The position numbers and the translations under genes were made by a program. A DNA stretch of 64,000 bases from the NCBI RefSeq assembly GCF_030538285.1, contig NZ_JAUNUG010000003.1, positions 62,001-126,000 of the forward strand. The letters are read 5' to 3'. Positions within the stretch are counted from its first letter, which is position 1. Each line of letters starts with the position of its first letter. Shown one piece after another: positions 52,693-60,262 of this stretch. Source of the DNA: Corynebacterium sp. GTDB taxonomy: Bacteria; Actinomycetota; Actinomycetes; Mycobacteriales; Mycobacteriaceae. The notes under the pieces were generated by a model. That model was not told the origin of the DNA. It was given only the letters and a program-made list of their open reading frames with translations, and did not search any database.

Positions 52693-54671
52693 AAGGAACC
52701 GCCGCGGCCGAAGCCTCCGCCGCCACCGCCTCCGCTGAAGCCACCACCGAAGCCTCCTCCTCCGCCGCCGAGGATCTGGCCGATGACCATGCCGGTGACA
52801 ATGCCACCCATGTTGGAGCCACCGCCACCGCGGTGCATCTGCTGGCGGCGGTGATAGTCGTTGTAGTCCGACTGGGCGCGCTTCAGGGCACGCTTCGCGG
52901 CGGTGGCGGCCTGACGGGCGTGGTCAATGGCCTGCCGTGTTTCGGAGGTGCGCAGCTGGATGGCCTGGGCCTGGAGACGCTTGGCATCGGCGAGCATGGT
53001 GCGCGCCTCTGCCTTGACCACGCGACCGCGGGAGGCGATGAAATCCTCGGCAGCTTGGATAGACACGCCGGCCGCCTGCAGCTGCTGGTCGAGCAGCTGC
53101 AGCTGGCGGGACTGGTCGGCGGTGGTCTCACGGACGCGGTCGAGCTGCTCGTCGAGTTCAGCGTCGATGTCAGTGAGCGCGGTGTAGGCGCCCAGCGGAT
53201 CCTTGGAGGAGATCGAGCGGGCTTCGTCCACGACGGTGATGGCGCGTCCCACAACCTCGTCGAGCTTCTGCCAGTCCGCGCGGGCGCCCTCGGAGATCCC
53301 GCGGCGTTTGAGGTCACCGGCCTCCCGGATCTCATCCTCGACTTCCTGGAGGAGGTCGCCGAGCTGGGCCTGCGCGGTGGCGATGTTGTCATCGGCGTGT
53401 TCGATGCCGCCGAGCATGCGGTCTGCGACCTCGATGGCGTGCTCGGAGGAACGGATGGCATCCACCAGACCGGCCTGCAAACCAGCTGGCTTCGCCTCCA
53501 ATTCGCGGGCGGTGGTAAGTGATTTCTCCGCCTCATCGAGGGCTGCTCCGGCGAGCTCCACGTTATGGTCGACGGATTCGAGGACCTCGGGAGAGTATCG
53601 GGAGCGCAACCCGTTCAGCTGCTCCTCAGCGCGGGGCAGGCGGGTGCGCAGATCGACGGTGCGCTGGGTGAGCTCGTCGATCTTGCGGTCGGCGGTGGCC
53701 AGCAGGTTGCGCATGTCGGCGAATGACTCGGACTCGGCGTCGAGGGCGTCATCGGCCTGGCCGCAGGAGGAGATGATGGACACGAGCATGGAGCGGCGCT
53801 CGGCCTCAGTCTCCGGGATGGAGTCATTGAGGCGCTGCTGTAGGGCGAAGGCCTTCTGCAGGGTGGTCGTCGAGTGGTTCATGGCCTTGGTGAAGGAGCG
53901 GGTGCGCTCCGGGCCGAACTCGGCGATGGCCAGGTCGAGTTCCTCGCGGCTGCGGCGGATGGATTCGTCGGTGGAGACGAGTTCCTCCTGGGCGAGTTGC
54001 TCCAGGGTCTCCATCGGCAGCGACGCCAGGCGCCTGGTGTCGGTCGGGGCGATGGAACGGGAGTCAGCGAGGACAGCTGCCTCGTTCTGCTTCCGCTTGC
54101 GACGAGAGTAGGCGTAGATGCCGCCACCGGCCGCGACGGCAGCTGCGGCCCCACCGCCCAGCCAGGCGAGAGACTCACCGGACATCTCCCCGGAGGTGGC
54201 GGCGGCGTTAATGGCGGCGTCGGCCGCGCCGTACCAGTCGGATTCGACGAGGTAGGGGTAGGCGGCGTCGTTCATCCGGTTGATCTCGGACTCGGACCAG
54301 TCAGGCTTGCCGCCATAGACGTAGTACTGACGTTGGTCGGTGGCGATTGCAATGACGGCGGTGTTGCCACCACCGTTGATCTCCACGGCACGTTCGGTCC
54401 AGTCCTCGTTGCTCATGTCGCCGAAGCTGGGCAGAAAAACGACGAACAAGGACTTGTGGGCGTCGATTTTGAACTGCTGGATCTGGTCAGTCAGATTCGC
54501 GCTCTGCGAGGTGTCGAGCACACCGGAATAGTCAGTGACCGGCGAGGTGAGATTCTCCGGGGCTACGGTGGTCTGAGTCTGAATGGCGGTCTCGGCGAGA
54601 GCCAGCGGAGCACCACCGGTGAGCGCGGCCACACCGATGACGGCGGCCGCAGCCAGAGTCTTCATCTTCAT
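52689..54671 (-). CDS. TPM-domain exported protein with long coiled coil and Gly-rich tail
   Basis: 660 aa from ATG 54671 (the ATG two codons later is possible). Signal peptide MKMKTLAAAAVIGVAALTGGAPLALA. The TPM domain at ~40-165 (VTDYSGVLDTSQSANLTDQIQQFKIDAHKSLFVVFLPSFGDMSNEDWTERAVEINGGGNTAVIAIATDQRQYYVYGG), then a TM (SLAWLGGGAAAAVAAGGGIYAY, ~170-190). About 400 residues of charged coiled coil follow and would be cytoplasmic. The end is a Gly/Phe-rich repeat tail (GGGGGGFGGGFSGGGGGGG). The plan is known in corynebacteria and mycobacteria; its function is unclear, perhaps envelope or membrane organisation. Confidence 0.85.
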   Translation of the reverse strand: MKMKTLAAAAVIGVAALTGGAPLALAETAIQTQTTVAPENLTSPVTDYSGVLDTSQSANLTDQIQQFKIDAHKSLFVVFLPSFGDMSNEDWTERAVEINGGGNTAVIAIATDQRQYYVYGGKPDWSESEINRMNDAAYPYLVESDWYGAADAAINAAATSGEMSGESLAWLGGGAAAAVAAGGGIYAYSRRKRKQNEAAVLADSRSIAPTDTRRLASLPMETLEQLAQEELVSTDESIRRSREELDLAIAEFGPERTRSFTKAMNHSTTTLQKAFALQQRLNDSIPETEAERRSMLVSIISSCGQADDALDAESESFADMRNLLATADRKIDELTQRTVDLRTRLPRAEEQLNGLRSRYSPEVLESVDHNVELAGAALDEAEKSLTTARELEAKPAGLQAGLVDAIRSSEHAIEVADRMLGGIEHADDNIATAQAQLGDLLQEVEDEIREAGDLKRRGISEGARADWQKLDEVVGRAITVVDEARSISSKDPLGAYTALTDIDAELDEQLDRVRETTADQSRQLQLLDQQLQAAGVSIQAAEDFIASRGRVVKAEARTMLADAKRLQAQAIQLRTSETRQAIDHARQAATAAKRALKRAQSDYNDYHRRQQMHRGGGGSNMGGIVTGMVIGQILGGGGGGFGGGFSGGGGGGGFGRGGSF

Positions 54672-54692
54672 GCCGCCCAGACTACCGTCAAG

Positions 54693-55307
54693 ATGGTGAT
54701 CCGCATTCTCCTTCACGCTTATCGACGCCGCCTTCCGCCCGCCCCAGCCGACGCGCTGGTGGTGCTCGGCACGGCGCAGTACGACGGCGTGCCGTCGCGC
54801 CAGTTTGCGGCGCGCCTTGATCATGCGGTGGGGTTGTGGGAGGCGGGCGTCGCGAAGCAGGTGTACACGCTCGGCGGGAAACTGCCCGGGGACCGTTTCA
54901 CCGAGGCGCAGGTGGGGCGCCAGTACCTGGCCGATAGGGGAGTGGCGGCGACGGCGGTGCCGGAGGGGAATGACACGGTGGGTTCCTACCGGGCGCTCGT
55001 CGATAAGCATGCACCGGGACGGGTGATCATCGTGACCGATCCCAACCATGCCCTGCGTGCTGAGATTCTGGCGCGGCAGGCTGGACTGGAGGCGGTGACT
55101 TCGCCGACGACCACCAGTCCCACGCGCTTTCCGACGGCCGCGTGGTGGCGCACGCTGGCACACGAAATGGGCGGGATGGCGGTTGTCGATGTGTCCCGCG
55201 TCCTGGGCAGGAAGCGGGCGGATAGGCTGGAAACACTGCTACGCAGGGTGGAATCCTTCCTGCGTCCCTCGCGCCGGGCGCGTCATGCTGCCCTGGCCGA
55301 CAAGTGA
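54693..55307 (+). CDS. YdcF/DUF218-family protein
   Basis: 204 aa from ATG 54693 (MVIRILLHAYRRRLPPAPADALVVLGTAQYDGVPSRQFAARLDHAVGLWEAGVAKQVYTLGGKLPGDRFTEAQVGRQYLADRGV). These blocks and GRVIIVTDPNHALRAEILARQAGLEA match the SAM-binding DUF218 fold; its reaction is not known. Only 21 nt separate it from the divergent TPM gene. The frame is open far upstream because it runs through the opposite-strand gene; the conserved start and the divergent layout support ATG 54693. No Shine-Dalgarno, so it may be leaderless. Confidence 0.8.
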   Translation: MVIRILLHAYRRRLPPAPADALVVLGTAQYDGVPSRQFAARLDHAVGLWEAGVAKQVYTLGGKLPGDRFTEAQVGRQYLADRGVAATAVPEGNDTVGSYRALVDKHAPGRVIIVTDPNHALRAEILARQAGLEAVTSPTTTSPTRFPTAAWWRTLAHEMGGMAVVDVSRVLGRKRADRLETLLRRVESFLRPSRRARHAALADK

Positions 55308-55316
55308 AGGGACCTC

Positions 55317-56573
55317 ATGTACGAATATTCGGCTGTTGACGTGGAGCGTCGTCACGCGGAAGCCCCCAAGGGCAGCGAGTTCGCCGATTCGCAACCCGAC
55401 CACCGCGGCGATTTTGGCCGGGACCGGGCCCGCGTCCTACATTCCGCTGCTTTGCGACGCCTCGCCGACAAAACCCAGGTCGTCGGCCCCCGCGACGGCG
55501 ACACACCGCGCACCCGCCTGACCCATTCCCTGGAGGTCGCGCAGATCGCCCGCGGTATCGGCGCCGGGCTGGGTCTGGATCCGGACCTGTGTGAGATGGC
55601 TGGCCTGACCCATGACATCGGGCATCCGCCCTACGGGCACAACGGTGAGGTGGCGCTCAATGAGGTCGCCACCGACTGCGGTGGCTTCGAGGGCAACGCC
55701 CAGACGCTGCGTATCCTCACCCGCCTCGAGCCGAAAACCGTTTCGGAGAAGGGCGAGAGCTTCGGCCTCAACCTCACCCGCGCCGCCCTCGACGCCGCCT
55801 GCAAATATCCCCGCACCCGCACCAACCCGGACGGCAGTCTCAACCGTAAGTACGGCTGCTACGACGAGGACGCCGAGGTGCTGGCCTGGCTGCGCGCCGG
55901 TCACAGTGATGAGCGACCGTCGATGGAGGCACAGACCATGGACTGGGCCGACGACATCGCCTACTCCGTCCACGATGTGGAGGACGGCATCGTCTCCGGG
56001 CGGATCACCCTCCATGTCTTGTGGGACCTCGTCGAGTTAGCCGCGCTCGCCGAAAAGGGAGCGCGCGCCTTCGGCGGCACCCCCGAAGAGCTTCTCGACG
56101 CCGCCGACTCACTCCGCCAGCTGGGTGTCGTCAGCCGGGCCGTCGACTTCGACCACAGTCTCGGCGGGTACGCGAACCTGAAAAAGATGACCTCGGAGCT
56201 GGTCGGCCGCTACGTCGGTGCCACAGTTAGTGCGACAAGTGGGCAGGAGCGGCTGGGCCGCCAGCACGGCTCGCTGATCGTGCCACCGCAGGCACAGGCC
56301 GAGGTGACGCTTCTCAAAACCATCGCCGTGCTTTATGTCATGGACCTGCCCGCCCACCTGGCGCGGCAGGACCGTCAGCGCGAACGCATCTACCGGGTCT
56401 TTGAATACCTATCGGCCGGCGCGCCCGGCACCCTCGACCCGATGTTCCGCGCCTGGTGGGAAGAAGCCGAGAACAAACAGCGTGTCATCATCGACCAGAT
56501 CGCCTCCATGACGGAATCCCGTCTGGAGCGACTGGCGAAACGATCCGCTGACCTCGCGGCATTTATGGGCTGA
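55317..56573 (+). CDS. dgt: Deoxyguanosinetriphosphate triphosphohydrolase-like protein
   Basis: 418 aa. HD-domain hydrolase that removes triphosphate from dGTP (or dNTPs). The N-terminal FGRDRARVLHSAALRRLADKTQVV, then TPRTRLTHSLEVAQIARGIG (first His) and MAGLTHDIGHPPYGHNGE (HD pair), and MDWADDIAYSVHDVEDGIVSG (metal Asp). Length fits the actinobacterial type 2 form. It starts 9 nt after the YdcF gene and ends in an 11-nt overlap with the convergent permease gene. In C. glutamicum dgt lies next to dnaG, as here. Confidence 0.93.
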   Translation: MYEYSAVDVERRHAEAPKGSEFADSQPDHRGDFGRDRARVLHSAALRRLADKTQVVGPRDGDTPRTRLTHSLEVAQIARGIGAGLGLDPDLCEMAGLTHDIGHPPYGHNGEVALNEVATDCGGFEGNAQTLRILTRLEPKTVSEKGESFGLNLTRAALDAACKYPRTRTNPDGSLNRKYGCYDEDAEVLAWLRAGHSDERPSMEAQTMDWADDIAYSVHDVEDGIVSGRITLHVLWDLVELAALAEKGARAFGGTPEELLDAADSLRQLGVVSRAVDFDHSLGGYANLKKMTSELVGRYVGATVSATSGQERLGRQHGSLIVPPQAQAEVTLLKTIAVLYVMDLPAHLARQDRQRERIYRVFEYLSAGAPGTLDPMFRAWWEEAENKQRVIIDQIASMTESRLERLAKRSADLAAFMG

Positions 56574-59019
56574 GGCGGCGGCGGAGGGCCACCTGCAGCA
56601 CCGCCAGTCCGCAGAGGAGGGCTCCCACGGTGAAGGCGGCCGTTGTCCCGGCGATGACGGCCGCGTCGGCGCCCACGAGGCTCGGCGTCAACTGCTGGCC
56701 GGTGACTACTCCCGCCACGTAACTGCCCAGGACGCCTCCGAGGGTGGCGCCGAGCAGTGCCGCGGGAAGCGCCAACGCTACGAGCTCGATAACCAGTACC
56801 GTGACCTGGTTGCCCGGGGTCAGCCCCACGGTTCGCAGGAGGCGACGCACCTGCGCCCGCTCCGCCACCATGAGGGTGACCGTGTTGAGCAGGCCGACGG
56901 CGGCGATGATGAGCGCCACCACCGCCAGCAGGCCAGACATGGTGGACAGGCGGGACACCATGGCCTCGGTATTACTTCGCGCGGTGAAGCTCTCGGTCAC
57001 CGAGAACCGGTCGGGGTACTGCGCCAGTGTGGCCTGGACCTCAGTCACTGCAGCGTTGTCGGCGGGTTGATCGGCGGGACCGTCCACTAATGCGAGGACA
57101 CTGCGTACTGGCTGGGCCGGCAGCAGATCAGCACTAACACCGAGTTCCGCGGACCGGGTGTCGCGGGCCTGCTGCACCAGTGCGGGATCGATGACGGTGA
57201 GTGCGTCTTGCCGATGCAGGATTCGCGCAGTCACGTCGACATCGCTGATGGTGACGGCCACCTCCGAACCGGAGGGCAATTCCTCCCGGAGCCCGGAGGT
57301 CCGGCTCAGCATGATGGTTCCCGCCGAGGCGCCGGTGTCGGACATACGCATGACCTCGGCGCCACTCGCCTCGTCCAGCAGGAACGCGGGGAGCGAGGTT
57401 CCGTCGGGGAAGTCAACGAGGGTGGTGGCCGGAGCCGCGACGGCTGCCAGGCCGGGGAGGGCCTCCAGGCGCGCGGGAAGATCCTCCGGCACGGGACCAT
57501 CAAGTGCTGTGATGAGCAGGTCAGTCCCCCCGGCGTCGCCAGCCGCCACCGACAGGTGTGAGGTGACCTTCGACTGCCCGTGGAGTACCGCCGAACTCAG
57601 GGCTGCCCCGGCCAGGATGACCACGATGAGCGCCGCGGAGCGCGCCTTTTGCCGTCCCGGAAACCCCCATCCCAGCTGCAGCAGTGGGGGTCGACTGACA
57701 CGGGAGAGGAGTTGCCAGAGCACCGGAAGCACCACGGCAGCGACAATCGCCGCCGCGAGGACAGCGGCTCCAGCAGCGACGATGGAGACAAAAATCGCCC
57801 GCTGGGAGGACAGCTCTGGCACCTGGCGCTGCGCGATGAACGACGCCGCCCCCAGAGCCACTGCCCCCATGAGCCACACCAGTGGGGCGCCGGAGCGGGG
57901 CGGAGTCAGGGCGGCGGGGCTGAGGGCATCCACGGTGGAAACCCGGCAGGCAGTCCAGGCGGCCGGCACAGAGGCCAGGAGCGGCATGAGCACACCGGCA
58001 CCCACGATGAGGATCAGCACACCGTCGGGAACCGTGATCGTCTCCAGCGGCACCCGAACCCCGAAACGGTCCGCCTCCTGCGCGAGCAGCCGGGCTGCCA
58101 GCAGCCCGGCCGGAGCGCCCAGGCCTGAGGCCACGGCACCGAGCAGGAGCGACTCCACGGCCACGGAGCTGAGAATCTGCGGAGTGGAGGCGCCCACGGC
58201 GCGCAACAACCCGAACTCTCGGCGCCGCTCAGAGGCCAGGACGTTGTAGGCGGAGAAGATCACCAGGAACGCCACGACCGCCGCCACGAGCACGAAGGCG
58301 GTGAGCAGGAGGAAGTAGCGGTCTCGCTGGCCCAGATAGGAATCCGCGAGCTTGTCCACATGCGCCTGGGCCGTGGTCACCGTGCCGGAACTGACACTCA
58401 GAGCCTGTGTGCCACGGATCCGGAATTCTCCGCGACCCTGCCCTGTGTTCCATCCCGCCACCACCTCCGGGGCGGCGAATACCGAATCGGCGCCCAGCAG
58501 CTGTTCCTGGGCCGAGCCCTGCACGTGCCCGACGATGGTTACGCTGACATCCTCCTCCTGCCCGGGGATACGCAACTGCATTTGCTCGCCAATCTGCGGG
58601 GCCTGCGGAGAGGCAGCCACCGCCACCTCGGCCGGACCGGCCGGCAGGCGCCCCTCCTGCACTGCCCGCCACTGCAGGGGGCCGTCGGCAAGTGAGTGCA
58701 GCGCGGCGGAAGAATAAACCCCGTCCGCACCGCGGACTGAGACCGAGGCACGCTGGTCCTGGGCTACTGCCTCGACCCCCGGAGCAGCAGCCAGCTCGGC
58801 CGCGATCTGCTCCATACCTGCCTGGTCAGGCGCGGCTATGGTGACCACGTAGTCGGCGTCGGCGTAGGGGCGGGCGAACATGTCATTGACACTGGAGATG
58901 ACCGTCGAGGTCAGCGCCACGGCCGCCGTGGTGAGGGCCACGGCCCCGAAAACGGCGATAAACAGCGAGAGGTAGCGGGCACCGCGGCGGCGCAGCTGGT
59001 GAAAGGCCAGAGTGATCAC
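56563..59019 (-). CDS. ABC transporter permease (FtsX/MacB type)
   Basis: 818 aa from GTG 59019, overlapping the ATPase stop by 4 nt. N-terminal TM (YLSLFIAVFGAVALTTAAVALT), then a ~200-residue extracellular domain. A first FtsX core of three TMs (FLLLTAFVLVAAVVAFLVIFSAYN, ILIVGAGVLMPLLASVPAAW and neighbours) is followed by two more (LMGAVALGAASFIA, SIVAAGAAVLAAAIVAAVVL), a second extracellular domain, and a C-terminal FtsX core (MSGLLAVVALIIAAVGLLNTVTLM, VIELVALALPAALLGATLGGVLGSYVAG, AFTVGALLCGLAVLQVALR). Likely releases lipids or peptides to the envelope, but no substrate can be named. Confidence 0.88.
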   Translation of the reverse strand: MITLAFHQLRRRGARYLSLFIAVFGAVALTTAAVALTSTVISSVNDMFARPYADADYVVTIAAPDQAGMEQIAAELAAAPGVEAVAQDQRASVSVRGADGVYSSAALHSLADGPLQWRAVQEGRLPAGPAEVAVAASPQAPQIGEQMQLRIPGQEEDVSVTIVGHVQGSAQEQLLGADSVFAAPEVVAGWNTGQGRGEFRIRGTQALSVSSGTVTTAQAHVDKLADSYLGQRDRYFLLLTAFVLVAAVVAFLVIFSAYNVLASERRREFGLLRAVGASTPQILSSVAVESLLLGAVASGLGAPAGLLAARLLAQEADRFGVRVPLETITVPDGVLILIVGAGVLMPLLASVPAAWTACRVSTVDALSPAALTPPRSGAPLVWLMGAVALGAASFIAQRQVPELSSQRAIFVSIVAAGAAVLAAAIVAAVVLPVLWQLLSRVSRPPLLQLGWGFPGRQKARSAALIVVILAGAALSSAVLHGQSKVTSHLSVAAGDAGGTDLLITALDGPVPEDLPARLEALPGLAAVAAPATTLVDFPDGTSLPAFLLDEASGAEVMRMSDTGASAGTIMLSRTSGLREELPSGSEVAVTISDVDVTARILHRQDALTVIDPALVQQARDTRSAELGVSADLLPAQPVRSVLALVDGPADQPADNAAVTEVQATLAQYPDRFSVTESFTARSNTEAMVSRLSTMSGLLAVVALIIAAVGLLNTVTLMVAERAQVRRLLRTVGLTPGNQVTVLVIELVALALPAALLGATLGGVLGSYVAGVVTGQQLTPSLVGADAAVIAGTTAAFTVGALLCGLAVLQVALRRRLSP

Positions 59020-59732
59020 TGCGCGAGATCACCTCGGGGGCGCAGGAGTACGCGCGAGATGATCTGCCCGTCACGCATGGTCAGCAGCTCATCGCCCCGC
59101 TGCGCGGCGGCTTCGTCGTGGGTGACGAAGAGCAGCGTCTGACCGAACTCCGAGACGATGTGACGGAAGAGATCCAGCACCGCGTCGCTGGTGACGGAAT
59201 CCAGGCTGCCCGTGGGCTCGTCTGCCACGAGCACCTGCGGGCGGCTGATCAGCGCGCGGGCGATGGCGGCGCGCTGCTGCTGGCCGCCGGAGAGCTCATG
59301 GGGCAGGTGTCGCAGTCGGTGGTCGATCTGGAGGATCTCGGTGAGTTCGGCCAACCACGGCTTGTCCACTTTCCGGCGTGCGAGCCTCAGCGGCAGGGTG
59401 ATGTTGTCCCGCACGGAGAGGATGGGCACCAGATTGAGGTCCTGGAAGACGAGGCTGATGTTGGTGCGGCGCAACTTGGCGCGTTGGTTCTCCGACAGTG
59501 AGCTGATCTTAATCGGGGAGCGGGTTCCCAGTGTCACCGTCCCGGAGGTCGGCGTGGCCAAGCCCGTCAGGCAGTGCAGCAGGGTGGACTTCCCCGATCC
59601 GGATTGACCCATGATGGAGGTCCAGCGGCCTCGCTGGAAGTCGACGGTGACCTTGTCGAGCGCCCGGACCTCCGCTTCCCCTGTGCCGTAGATCATGCTG
59701 ACGTTTGTGGCAGACAGGATGGGGTTGGGCAT
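59016..59732 (-). CDS. ABC transporter ATP-binding protein (LolD/MacB type)
   Basis: 238 aa from ATG 59732 ([58 protein letters not shown]). Walker [10 protein letters not shown] near residue 42, signature [45 protein letters not shown] (LSGGQ, Walker B, D-loop), H-loop FVTHDEAA. It feeds the overlapping permease gene. No strong Shine-Dalgarno directly before the ATG; other in-frame starts precede the homology. Confidence 0.93.
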   Translation of the reverse strand: MPNPILSATNVSMIYGTGEAEVRALDKVTVDFQRGRWTSIMGQSGSGKSTLLHCLTGLATPTSGTVTLGTRSPIKISSLSENQRAKLRRTNISLVFQDLNLVPILSVRDNITLPLRLARRKVDKPWLAELTEILQIDHRLRHLPHELSGGQQQRAAIARALISRPQVLVADEPTGSLDSVTSDAVLDLFRHIVSEFGQTLLFVTHDEAAAQRGDELLTMRDGQIISRVLLRPRGDLAQ

Positions 59733-59802
59733 TGTCGGCAGCCGCCTCACATAATCGGGGTCATCTATCGGATCCGGAATCACTGTAGCGGACCTGGCCG
59801 GG

Positions 59803-60222
59803 CTACTCCTCGGCATCGGGGATCTCACAGAAGCTCTCGTAGTGATCATCCGAGTAGTACCAGACCTCTGGGTCGGTCTCGGTGCCGCCGCCGACGACGA
59901 TGCGCTTGGGCCCGCGGTGGTTCAGGCCCGGGGTGTCGACGGTGTAGCTGCGGTAGTAGCTGCCACGCTCGTCAGGAAGCAGACCCTCGTAGTTGCCGAA
60001 ATGGCCGCCGTCTTCTCCCGGGTACTCGTAGGGGCCGCCGGAGAGGATGTCGTCGATGACGGGTTCGGCTTCGTCGGGCAGGGTGGCAACGGAGCAGGTC
60101 TCAAGGCCATCGACAAGCGCGGAGGGCTGCCCACCGTCAGTTCCCAGGCCAACGCCGTAGAACGCGGCGACGGCCGCGAGCAGCACGGCGCCCACGGTGG
60201 CCAGGGCGGAGTTCTTTTTCAC
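59803..60222 (-). CDS. Secreted guanyl-specific ribonuclease (RNase Sa/barnase superfamily)
   Basis: 139 aa. Signal or anchor MKKNSALATVGAVLLAAVAAFYGVGLG. The mature part matches streptomycete RNase Sa: TCSVATLPDEAEPVIDDILSGGPYEYPGEDGGHFGNYEGLLPDERGSYYRSYTVDTPGLNHRGPKRIVVGGGTETDPEVWYYSDDHYESFCEI. Catalytic Glu (NYEGLLP), Arg (HRGPKRIV) and His (DDHYESF) are all present, and the two Cys (ETCSV, SFCEI) should form the known disulfide. No barstar-like inhibitor gene is seen in the window, which fits export. It cleaves RNA after guanosine; the benefit outside the cell is unclear. Confidence 0.9.
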   Translation of the reverse strand: MKKNSALATVGAVLLAAVAAFYGVGLGTDGGQPSALVDGLETCSVATLPDEAEPVIDDILSGGPYEYPGEDGGHFGNYEGLLPDERGSYYRSYTVDTPGLNHRGPKRIVVGGGTETDPEVWYYSDDHYESFCEIPDAEE

Positions 60223-60262
60223 ACACCGATACTAACTTGACCCGCGCGGTACCCTTACCATC

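Noticed and set aside
53874..54692. Long upstream extension of the YdcF frame
   Set aside because: The extra part is antisense to the coiled-coil gene, Gly/Val-rich and without similarity; the conserved protein starts at 54693.
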